Part shown: piece by piece, positions 44,372 to 52,618 of the stretch
How the letters are laid out: every line of letters begins with the position of its first letter
Position numbering within the stretch: position 1 is the stretch's first letter
DNA from: Echinicola rosea
GTDB lineage: Bacteria > Bacteroidota > Bacteroidia > Cytophagales > Cyclobacteriaceae
NCBI RefSeq assembly: GCF_005281475.1
Contig: NZ_CP040106.1
Location: 1,555,501 to 1,619,500, forward strand
DNA length: 64,000 bases
Direction: 5' to 3'
Notes under the pieces: model-generated
The model's database searches: none
What the model was told of the DNA's origin: nothing
The model's input: only the letters and a program-made list of their open reading frames with translations
Translations under genes and position numbers: made by a program

Positions 44372-45064
44372 CTAATTAAAAGTTTCGTTAACAATATCGT
44401 ACTCCATCCGTAGAGAAAAATTTGGATTGATTTTTTGAAGTGATGCCAATAATTGTGTTTCTATTTGTTGATTTTTCATGCGTACTTGATATGAAAACTG
44501 GTACTTTCTAAAGTCTTCTACGGAGATATTTGACCTTAATACTTGAAGGTTAAAAGATTTACACCAATTGCTAAGCTCTTTTTCGATCGAGTCCTTTAAG
44601 TCTTCAGTTCCTTCATAATTTATCCTTAGCATTCCAGTTGGTAAATGATTCTTTCCAAAGGAGGTTAAATTTAAGATGAAAGCAGTAAGGCAGAAGAAAA
44701 GCGTACCCACGATAGCGATTGCATATCCATAAACTCCGCAGGAAATCCCAATGGCCAAGCTGGCAAATAGGAAAATAATATTCCTCGGGTTTCTGAAATT
44801 AGTCCGAAACCTGATGATTGCCAATGCTCCTAGCATGCCCAAGCCTATGGCTACACTGTCTCCAATAGCTTGAATAACCATAATAGCAACTATCGGGCTT
44901 AGCACCAAAGCTTGAATAAATGTTGCACTGTACCCTGCGATTTCTGACGTCTTGTAATAGGTAAATGCAACTAATACCGCTAGGCTAAATGCAAACATGA
45001 CAGAATAGAGCACTGTGAAAAAAGCGGGATATTCAGCGGTAGTTTGAAGACTAAAATAATCCAT
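44372..45064 (-). CDS. DUF4956 membrane protein
   Basis: A 230-residue protein with about four membrane segments in the first 135 residues. The conserved core is AIGDSVAIGLGMLGALAIIRFRTNFRNPRNIIFLF (about 66-100), which recalls the GxGALAxIRFRT motif of DUF4956/MgtC-like proteins. A soluble C-terminal domain (about 145-230) has an alternating strand-helix pattern like an ACT/ferredoxin fold. In other bacteria DUF4956 genes sit with VTC-type polyphosphate polymerase and CotH genes; here CotH is present but VTC is not. The biochemical role is unknown. It lies 41 bases after the CotH gene and is followed directly by HlyD. Confidence 0.87.
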   Translation of the reverse strand: MDYFSLQTTAEYPAFFTVLYSVMFAFSLAVLVAFTYYKTSEIAGYSATFIQALVLSPIVAIMVIQAIGDSVAIGLGMLGALAIIRFRTNFRNPRNIIFLFASLAIGISCGVYGYAIAIVGTLFFCLTAFILNLTSFGKNHLPTGMLRINYEGTEDLKDSIEKELSNWCKSFNLQVLRSNISVEDFRKYQFSYQVRMKNQQIETQLLASLQKINPNFSLRMEYDIVNETFN

Positions 45065-45105
45065 AGTTTATTGAAAATTAATGCGTTTTAATCAACTTGT
45101 CAGTG

Positions 45106-48100
45106 TTATAATTTAATGAATTTGGAGATTTCTATTTTTTGATTTGTCACTATCTTCAGGGTGTAAATCCCCGTAGGAAACGCTGAGGTAGAAATAATAA
45201 TTTGACTTGATGGGATATTGTCGATCTTATTTATAATAATGCCATTTGAATTTATGATTTCCATATACCTGATATTTGAGTGACTATCACCCTTGAACTT
45301 CAGGTTCAGTTTGTCGTTTGCAGGATTGGGATATATCTTTTCAAGATAATTTTCTGGTGCTTCTTCGGAAATGGTGGGGAGATCCGTTATTACATCTTCA
45401 AGTAGATATCCATCTACACTGACATTGTTGAAACGTGCATTGCCAGCATCACCGAATACAGTGGGACCGCTAAACTTTAGTCTCACCTTGAAGTCCTTGT
45501 TGTTGTTAGCTCCAGGGATTGACGTGAAGTCCATAGAAGCTAACTTAAAATCTTCTTCGAGTAAAATTTCTTTTGTTTCTAAATGGTCACTAATCCACTC
45601 CTCTCCATCCAAGGTGTACTCTATCAAAGCTTTTTCTGGCCCACTTCCTGTTCGAGAGATAGCCATCGATAATATGATGTCTTTAAAATCATTTGTAGGG
45701 ATTTCAAATACCAAGAAGGCTTCTTTTCCGCTCATTACTAGTGGATTACGCGTTCGGATGCCTCGCATTTGGTCTGATAGATAAGGCTTATCACGGTTGC
45801 CTTTTTCTCTGTAGTTTATTGGTGTGGGATCGTTGACTCGGTCCATTATTCCTGCTGTGCCAGAAGGAGGAGGATAATATGGAATGACAGGTTGGAAATG
45901 TAAGACAGCATTTGATCCGGTAAGACTGTAGGAAGCCTCTATTTGTGTTAATGCGACATCATTTTCTACATTATCTTTATCAAAATGCCAAAAATGAATG
46001 AGACGCTGTGATTGCTCTTCAGTCGGAGCAAATATAGCTAGGGCCTTTGTGTTTTCCTCTAAGCTTAATGTAATTGTTGGATCATTATACCTTTCCTCAC
46101 CTACAGCCCAGTGTTGGAATTCAAAGCCCTCCATTGGTTTTGCTTCTAAAGTAACTGGGATGTTTTTAAAATAGGTGCCATTCCATGGGTAAGATTGATC
46201 TACTATTCCAGGGGTGCTCGGCTTAATATCGATGGTGTTGCATTTGATAAATCCATGATTTGGATTCGATACATCGAGTGTCAGTTTCAGATCTTCTTCG
46301 ATATTAAAGTGGTCCTCAATATGTTTTCTTTGATGGTTGGGACGTTCTTTGAAATAGGTAATCAACTCATTTTTTCGATCTTCGTTTGTTCCATGATGGT
46401 TCCATCTTTTAAAGTGTTCTTCCAGATGTGGTTGAAGTTCTTGGTATCTTTCTTGGATTATCCTTGCTGTCCTATCGGGATGAAAAGTGGTGTTAATGTG
46501 ATCAGCAAACCTGTTTATAAAGAGGTTTCTGAAAGAAGCATTGGTAAGTAGGCTTCGCAACAGGGCAGTTTTCTCCGGATCGCCAGCGGGGCGGAATTCA
46601 CCTCCGCCCTCGGGGTGAATAAAGTTGTCTAAAAAATCATATGAGGCTGGAGCTTGGTAGCGGGCACTTGCGTCAAAATCCCATATCATCAAACGCCATT
46701 TACCATCTTCATATGGCTTACTACTCGTTTCCTTTGTTCTCCAATACCTAAAATGTTTTTCTCCGTCCCAGTCCGTATTGTTCATGTAGATAAACATGAT
46801 GTTATAATCTACATAACTAAGAACGTCTAAACGCTCTTCTATATAACTATAATTTGTTTCCTGACTGAGATCTTTGTCAATCGCAAATTGATATAGATTA
46901 CGATAATAACTAATATCTGATGGCTCGCCCGTTTCTACTTGGCTTTCACTTCCATTTCCCCAAGGGGCATTAAGAATTATTAGATTGTCATCTTTTACGT
47001 GATATTTTCTGGAAATATGGTGGTCATTTAATCTTTCTCGTAGATTGATAATCCCCCAAAATTCTCCATTTAATAGCAGGATAGAGGGGCGACTGTCCTG
47101 AAGATCTACTTTTGCTGGAGACATGATTTTTTGAGATACCGCATCTGTATAAATATCCATGTAATCCCCTCCAGCTCGTAACAAAAAATGCTTATAGCTT
47201 TCCATCGTATTTCCAAATGCATCTGATGCCTCTGGCAGAAAAGTATAAGCCATTTCATTGTCACTATCATATTCATTTCTTCCGTATAACCTAAGGCTTT
47301 TCATAGGTTTGGACCTTGACCCCCCACCATGTACACGGGTGCCGAGATTTTGAGAAAAATCGAGCTTCCCGTTTTTTAAAAAAAATTCTAAATGAACCTG
47401 TTTTTCCCAATCTTTGCCCCTATGGTAGTAATTCGCAACGGAAACATAGCTGTGCTCAGTACCGCCTGCATCAAAATATTCTTTTCCTTGTACGTAGATT
47501 CCTTCTTCATGACCAAATAAGTTTTCCTGGGAAGAAACCAAAGAGACTATTGGTAATTTATACCGGTTATTTTTATCTGGATGGAAAAGGAAACTGCCAG
47601 TATTTACAGGACTGATATTTCCGTCTTTGTAGGTGGCCGTTCTGATGACTTGACCTTTGAATACGTTTTCTTGAGGGCGCTTCCAGCCATGGCCAAAATC
47701 AGTACGATATGTAGTGATGATATCTGATAAATCATTGTCTTTGGATGTTTTATCGGAAAGTTGAAGTGGCGTTGTGTATACGTATGTTGTATTCCTTCTT
47801 GAGATATTTTTGCTTTCGTTCCATTCTCCAAAATGAAAATAATTAATGAGAAACGGAATCCCATCTCCATTGAGATTGTTTATATCCGGAATAGATCCAT
47901 CAAGTGTATAAAGGATCATTGCTTCTGGGACAGAGGAAGTTAATTCGATGGTTGTGGGCTGTGAATACCATCCTGGAGGTGTTGAAAATGTTGGAGGTGA
48001 TAGTAGATTTGACTGTCCATTTTCTCCATTACTTTTTTTTGGGCTTGGAGAGTTATAAAAATACCAATCACCAGTTCCATTTGGAAATCTGCCATAGGAA

Positions 48101-48513
48101 TAATTAGTGGGTAGGGGAGGAACGTCTATTTTACTGATTTCCTCATTGTCAGGTGTGAATAAATACAGAGTCTCCCCATCAGCACTGATGCTGAAATTAG
48201 TATGCAGTGGAGACATGGAGTCTTTTTTGTTTTTACCGGATGCCCAAATCAATAGGTAAGCACCTGGCTGTAACGTGAAATCTGGAAACTCCCATTTATC
48301 TGTTTCATCCTTATCATCTGTTAATGAAAAACCTCCTAAGTTTATAGCGGATTCCCCATAGTTGTATAGTTCTATCCAATCTTCATCATCATTATCATCA
48401 TCATAAAAAGATCCATCATTTGAAGACATTACTTCATTAATCGTGATATGCTGAGACTTTACTCCAAAATTGATAAAGAATAATAGTGTACAAAAAAATA
48501 AAACTTTGTGCAT
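45106..48513 (-). CDS. CotH-kinase family, lamin-tail protein with T9SS sorting domain
   Basis: A 1135-residue secreted protein starting at the ATG at 48513 (MHKVLFFCTLLFFINFGVKSQ signal; the longer frame to 48549 adds a non-signal tail). Order: lamin-tail domain (about 22-145, ITINEVMSSNDGSF, DWIELYN); a chitobiase-C-like beta domain (about 173-215, PPGWYSQPTTIELTSS, ILYTLDGSIPD); CotH kinase domain (about 315-690) with the acidic motifs NTDWDGEKHFRYW and WRLMIWDFDAS; a bacterial-repeat beta domain (about 760-835); and a C-terminal T9SS sorting domain (IYPNPANDKLNLKF onward). CotH enzymes phosphorylate proteins in spore coats; the substrate here is unknown. First gene of an AT-rich operon. 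Confidence 0.9.
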   Translation of the reverse strand: MHKVLFFCTLLFFINFGVKSQHITINEVMSSNDGSFYDDDNDDEDWIELYNYGESAINLGGFSLTDDKDETDKWEFPDFTLQPGAYLLIWASGKNKKDSMSPLHTNFSISADGETLYLFTPDNEEISKIDVPPLPTNYSYGRFPNGTGDWYFYNSPSPKKSNGENGQSNLLSPPTFSTPPGWYSQPTTIELTSSVPEAMILYTLDGSIPDINNLNGDGIPFLINYFHFGEWNESKNISRRNTTYVYTTPLQLSDKTSKDNDLSDIITTYRTDFGHGWKRPQENVFKGQVIRTATYKDGNISPVNTGSFLFHPDKNNRYKLPIVSLVSSQENLFGHEEGIYVQGKEYFDAGGTEHSYVSVANYYHRGKDWEKQVHLEFFLKNGKLDFSQNLGTRVHGGGSRSKPMKSLRLYGRNEYDSDNEMAYTFLPEASDAFGNTMESYKHFLLRAGGDYMDIYTDAVSQKIMSPAKVDLQDSRPSILLLNGEFWGIINLRERLNDHHISRKYHVKDDNLIILNAPWGNGSESQVETGEPSDISYYRNLYQFAIDKDLSQETNYSYIEERLDVLSYVDYNIMFIYMNNTDWDGEKHFRYWRTKETSSKPYEDGKWRLMIWDFDASARYQAPASYDFLDNFIHPEGGGEFRPAGDPEKTALLRSLLTNASFRNLFINRFADHINTTFHPDRTARIIQERYQELQPHLEEHFKRWNHHGTNEDRKNELITYFKERPNHQRKHIEDHFNIEEDLKLTLDVSNPNHGFIKCNTIDIKPSTPGIVDQSYPWNGTYFKNIPVTLEAKPMEGFEFQHWAVGEERYNDPTITLSLEENTKALAIFAPTEEQSQRLIHFWHFDKDNVENDVALTQIEASYSLTGSNAVLHFQPVIPYYPPPSGTAGIMDRVNDPTPINYREKGNRDKPYLSDQMRGIRTRNPLVMSGKEAFLVFEIPTNDFKDIILSMAISRTGSGPEKALIEYTLDGEEWISDHLETKEILLEEDFKLASMDFTSIPGANNNKDFKVRLKFSGPTVFGDAGNARFNNVSVDGYLLEDVITDLPTISEEAPENYLEKIYPNPANDKLNLKFKGDSHSNIRYMEIINSNGIIINKIDNIPSSQIIISTSAFPTGIYTLKIVTNQKIEISKFIKL

Positions 48514-48884
48514 TTTAGTAAACAACAGTGGTTCGAAAATATTTTCCATAAAGAGCCCGTATTTGTTGGTTAATATCAGGACCTTATAATGATTAAGACG
48601 ATCATCTAAGCAGTTTCGCTACAGTATTCCTTTAAAGTATTAATCTGGTACACAACAAAATCCTCATACAGCTTATGATTTGCTATGTAATAAGAACAAG
48701 ATAATCCTGAAATTCGAAAAAAGGGCAAGATGATATTTCTGTCTGGTCAAATATAAAACTAAATTTTTGAGAATATCAAATAGCTACCACGGTTTCGGTT
48801 TTGATGTAAGTTTATTTTCGACATGGACAAGGTATTTTTCCCAGTTCATACTTTGTTAAGAGACCCAGCTAATTTGGTTCTCGT
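48514..48884. other. AT-rich leader of the CotH operon and Wzi downstream region
   Basis: No gene is visible. On the minus strand this stretch must contain the promoter of the CotH operon, but no exact TTG-N19-TAnnTTTG is found; a weak TACTTTA lies near 48634. No clear terminator follows the Wzi stop at 48885. Confidence 0.5.
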
Positions 48885-50594
48885 TTATTCAAATAAATAC
48901 ATCAAACTTACTTGTCCTACAAAATTATTACGGTCCCATCCGGCCACGAAATATTGGTCTGGACTGTTTTCCAAGTACCATTTGTAGTTGAGCGAATAAA
49001 TGTATTGGAGCTTTCCGGAAAGTAGAAAATTATCCAATTTCCAATCCGCTACCAAAGCAGGTGTCAGGTCAATATATTTACGCCTCCAGTCCTTGATACT
49101 CTCGTAGGTTTTGTAGTAATAATCGAGGTTGTAAACAATGCGCTCTACTTGAAACCCTATTCTGTTGTAATTTTGGACATAGCTGGCGCCGGCAAAAATC
49201 ACATTGCTCCCTGGACCATTCCCTGCACCCAAAACCTGTCCCATATGAGTATATCCATGCCTGACATAGGGGTGGGTGTACCATGAATTGTAGGATATGA
49301 TGGCATCACGTACGGTCTGGCCGGTTTGGGTCATTTCTGAGCTGATCTGGATGTAGGCATCCTCTTTTTTTAGCGGAATTAGATTGCTAAACCCGAATGT
49401 AAAAGCCCTGTTCAGGTCAGGATTTACCAAGAAATCCCTTAATTCACGGCTGTTGCCATTGGAGCCGTATTCTCCATAAAATTCAAACAGCCCACCGTGG
49501 CTCATCCAGCGGAAATAACCAGAGCTAAGTTGGTTGCGCTGGTCACGGTCTGGGTTTTCGATGTTCTTTGGTCCCTTTTCGCCGTTAAAAATCGGCAGGT
49601 AGTCACCAAAGCTGTCCATGTCATTATGGTACATTTGGGAAACACTGCTGTAGCCGACACTTAGGCCGGGAACCCATTTGGGCTGATAACTAATGGTAAT
49701 GCCTGAAAGGTACCGCCAGTCTTCATCTCTTTTGGGGATGTATGCTGGAGTGTTTTTATAGACCAAACCGGAATTTGGAGGGAGGAATCCTGAACTTTGC
49801 AATTGGCCAGCGATAAGCTGCCCCTCGAAGTAACCGATATTGGTTTTAACAGGTCTTTTGGTTTCTATCGTGGCATGTAAAAAGCCGGGAGCATTATTGC
49901 TCATCAAGAGGGAGTTGCGCTTGCCAGGCCCCCACCAAAGCATTTCCGTGGAAATTCCCACAGAAAAATCACGATAATAGTATTTGATGCTGGATTGGCC
50001 GGGAAGAAACTTGGTGTAGGATCCTGTGCCAAAGCGCTCTGGGATATCACTGGTGTTCAGCCATTCATAATAATCCATGTAGTGATAGCCATTGGTCTTG
50101 TCCGGAAACCCAATGTAATCTCTATTTTGGGCACTCATCAATTCTGGTTGGAATTGGACAGTGAGGCCCCCATATGCTAAGTACACCCCACCACTCAGCA
50201 ATACTTGAAGTCCCCGATTAGGGATCATGGCACCGTCGTTCACCCCAAATGCATACTTCGAGTTGAACTGGGATTTAATGAATATGGGCAAGGGCTTGAC
50301 CACTAACTTGCCATCTTCAAAAACCTGATCGTCATTATAGCCATAGAGTTTGGCGTAAGTACTGTTTGCAAAGGCCCCTTCTAAATCCTCCATGTTGGGG
50401 TTTAGTGGACGTAGGTTAAACGAAAAGTGCTTGTCAAATTTCCCAATTAGCTGCTGTCTTCTCATGTAATCTTCCAGAAATGGCGCATTGAGGTTAGCTG
50501 TCTGGGCCATGGCAGCCAAAGGCATCCATACCATGGAGAACAAAAATATCGCTTTGAAACGGAAAGGCATTATAATGAGCTTTAATAACTTCAT
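48885..50594 (-). CDS. Capsule assembly Wzi family outer-membrane protein
   Basis: A 569-residue outer-membrane barrel with a signal peptide (hydrophobic 12-29, ending AMAQ). Bacteroidota Wzi-like features: the N-terminal helical part FLEDYMRRQQLIGKFDKHFSFNLRP, then many amphipathic strands (FSVGISTEMLWWGPGKRNSLLMSNNAPGF, quoted here as WWGPGKRNSLLMSNNAPGF) and a C-terminal aromatic strand ending LMYLFE. Wzi of E. coli is a lectin that helps retain group 1 capsule; Bacteroidota homologues are often near polysaccharide genes. It directly follows a lipoprotein gene (adjacent bases), so the two act together. Confidence 0.9.
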   Translation of the reverse strand: MKLLKLIIMPFRFKAIFLFSMVWMPLAAMAQTANLNAPFLEDYMRRQQLIGKFDKHFSFNLRPLNPNMEDLEGAFANSTYAKLYGYNDDQVFEDGKLVVKPLPIFIKSQFNSKYAFGVNDGAMIPNRGLQVLLSGGVYLAYGGLTVQFQPELMSAQNRDYIGFPDKTNGYHYMDYYEWLNTSDIPERFGTGSYTKFLPGQSSIKYYYRDFSVGISTEMLWWGPGKRNSLLMSNNAPGFLHATIETKRPVKTNIGYFEGQLIAGQLQSSGFLPPNSGLVYKNTPAYIPKRDEDWRYLSGITISYQPKWVPGLSVGYSSVSQMYHNDMDSFGDYLPIFNGEKGPKNIENPDRDQRNQLSSGYFRWMSHGGLFEFYGEYGSNGNSRELRDFLVNPDLNRAFTFGFSNLIPLKKEDAYIQISSEMTQTGQTVRDAIISYNSWYTHPYVRHGYTHMGQVLGAGNGPGSNVIFAGASYVQNYNRIGFQVERIVYNLDYYYKTYESIKDWRRKYIDLTPALVADWKLDNFLLSGKLQYIYSLNYKWYLENSPDQYFVAGWDRNNFVGQVSLMYLFE

Positions 50595-51260
50595 TTACTT
50601 CACAGTAAGGGCACTGACTTCGATTTTAGAGATGGACCAGCTTTCATCACAGATAGGGACAGGAGCATTTTCCTGCAGCAATTGGTCTCCACATGTGATG
50701 GTGAGCGATGGTCCGTTGTGGGATACCAGCTTGGAAATCCTGTACTTGGTGGTCCAATTCGGAGTATCGGCGTATTGGCAAAGCCCGGGAAGATCGGTTT
50801 CCATGGCTCCTGTTTTCGGGTCATTGTGGCGTCCATATTGGTCAGGATAGGACTGGAACAAGCAATAGCTCCAACTACATGGCGAATTTGAAAAAGTGGT
50901 GTTGAGGATTTGCACGCCACTTACTTCCATAAACCAATAATCCGGTCCACTTACTCCTGTGTTGTTTCCATCCCAACTGTCATGGACGAGTAGTTCGATC
51001 ACCACCCGGACGGTGTTGTGTCCCGGCATACCGTTTACGGCCACGGATACCTCTTCGTTATTATAATTCCCCAAAACGGTATCCTCTTCGAATACCATTA
51101 ATTTGCCATTTTCTATACCGGTAAGGCTGGCAGCTGTAGAAAAATCATTTTCATATACCAATACCTCTCCCATCAATTCATCTTCATGACAGGAACTGGT
51201 CAAGGCAAAGAGGGGAATGAGTAAAAAAAATACTATAAACTTGGGTGTAATAAACTGCAT
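50595..51260 (-). CDS. Cysteine-containing lipoprotein co-transcribed with Wzi, unknown function
   Basis: A 221-residue lipoprotein: hydrophobic segment 8-19, lipobox LTSSC, then acidic HEDEL. The rest is beta-rich (VSVAVNGMPGHNTVRVVIELLVHDSWDGNN, quoted here in part as NTVRVVIELLVHDSWDG). Several cysteines could form disulfides (CSWSYCLF, LCQY, TCGD, ICDE). The pattern VRVVIELLVHDSWDG...W/Y suggests a jelly-roll or C2-like fold. I recognise no named domain. Its stop codon abuts the Wzi start codon, so it is almost certainly translated with Wzi and may be a surface partner in polysaccharide attachment; that is inference. Confidence 0.78.
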   Translation of the reverse strand: MQFITPKFIVFFLLIPLFALTSSCHEDELMGEVLVYENDFSTAASLTGIENGKLMVFEEDTVLGNYNNEEVSVAVNGMPGHNTVRVVIELLVHDSWDGNNTGVSGPDYWFMEVSGVQILNTTFSNSPCSWSYCLFQSYPDQYGRHNDPKTGAMETDLPGLCQYADTPNWTTKYRISKLVSHNGPSLTITCGDQLLQENAPVPICDESWSISKIEVSALTVK

Positions 51261-51512
51261 GGAGTAATATAGCTGGAATTAATTGTTCATTTACTGATTT
51301 TATCCATTGAAGGACAGTTGATTGCTCTATTTTTTGGAGCACACAAATATAAGGGAATTTCAAAGAAAGTTTTTGATCTCTCCTTTGTAAATACATATAC
51401 ATCAACGAAAAGGAGGAATTTGCGAGCACATATGATGCTCCACCAAAGACAGAATGTGTATATTCGCAGGCATGAACAGTTCGTTTACCCTATACCGCCA
51501 AATGCCAATAAT

Positions 51513-52610
51513 ATGCTTCAAATCACGCTGATAGCAGGTGCCCGACCAAATTTCATGAAAATTGCACCTCTTATTCATGCCATCCAGGCTTTACAAAATT
51601 CAGGCCATGCTGTAAGGTATAGGCTGGTACATACTGGACAGCACTATGACCACAAAATGTCGGGGGATTTTTTTGAGCAACTGGAAATTCCCGATCCAGA
51701 TGTCAACCTTGGTGCAGGAGGTGGCACCCAGGCCGAACAAACAGCGGCGATCATGATGGGGTTTGAAAAGGAATTAATGGATCACAGGCCGGATGTGGTC
51801 TTGGTGGTGGGTGATGTGACTTCTACATTAGCTTGCAGCATCACCGCTAAGAAGCTCATGGTGCCGGTGGTACATGTGGAGGGCGGCATCCGCTCTGGGG
51901 ATATGAGTATGCCTGAAGAGATCAATAGGATCGTTACCGATAGTATTACCGACCATTTTTTTACTACTTCCGAATTGGCAAATGAAAACCTCAGAAAGGC
52001 GGGAGTGGAGGAGCGCCGGATCCATTTTGTGGGCAATACCATGATCGACACCCTCCTGAAGCAAAAGCCAAGATTCACAAAACCTAAAGGAGCGTTGTTT
52101 GAAGGGCTTGAAGCGGGGGATTACTTTGTCCTTACCCTTCATCGGCCAGCAAATGTGGACGAAGAGGCGAAACTAAAGGCGACCATGGAAGCCATTTTAT
52201 CTGGAACAGGAAGCCATCCTGTGCTCTTTCCAGTTCATCCCCGAACGGCGAAGATCCTCAAAAATCTTGGAATACAACACCCGAGGCTACATTATTTGGA
52301 GCCGCTATCGTATTTGGCATTTAACTATTTGGTACAGCATGCCAAAGGGGTCATCACCGATTCGGGAGGAATTACAGAAGAGGCTTCTGTGATGAACGTG
52401 CCCTGTCTCACCCTGCGGGACAATACCGAACGACCCGAAACCATCGACCAAGGAACCAATGAGCTGGTAGGTACTGATCCGGCCCGGTTGAAACCTTTTC
52501 TTGAGAAAATGCTGAAGGGAGATTGGAAGCAGTATCAGGGGATTCCTAAGTGGGACGGGCATGCTGCTGAGCGGATAGTGCAGGTGCTTTATGATATTTA
52601 TCAGGGATAA
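51513..52610 (+). CDS. wecB: UDP-N-acetylglucosamine 2-epimerase (non-hydrolysing)
   Basis: Interconverts UDP-GlcNAc and UDP-ManNAc for cell-surface polysaccharide. I chose the ATG at 51513 (365 residues, MLQITLIAGARPNFMKIAPL); the longer frame from 51318 has no homology-like content. Motifs: GARPNFMK at the N-terminus, VEGGIRSGDMSMPEEINR, LHRPANVD and ITDSGGITEEA (UDP-binding). It is divergent from the Wzi-lipoprotein pair and convergent with murF-alr; the proximity to Wzi supports a role in capsule or O-chain sugars. Confidence 0.94.
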   Translation: MLQITLIAGARPNFMKIAPLIHAIQALQNSGHAVRYRLVHTGQHYDHKMSGDFFEQLEIPDPDVNLGAGGGTQAEQTAAIMMGFEKELMDHRPDVVLVVGDVTSTLACSITAKKLMVPVVHVEGGIRSGDMSMPEEINRIVTDSITDHFFTTSELANENLRKAGVEERRIHFVGNTMIDTLLKQKPRFTKPKGALFEGLEAGDYFVLTLHRPANVDEEAKLKATMEAILSGTGSHPVLFPVHPRTAKILKNLGIQHPRLHYLEPLSYLAFNYLVQHAKGVITDSGGITEEASVMNVPCLTLRDNTERPETIDQGTNELVGTDPARLKPFLEKMLKGDWKQYQGIPKWDGHAAERIVQVLYDIYQG

Positions 52611-52618
52611 GGAAATCA

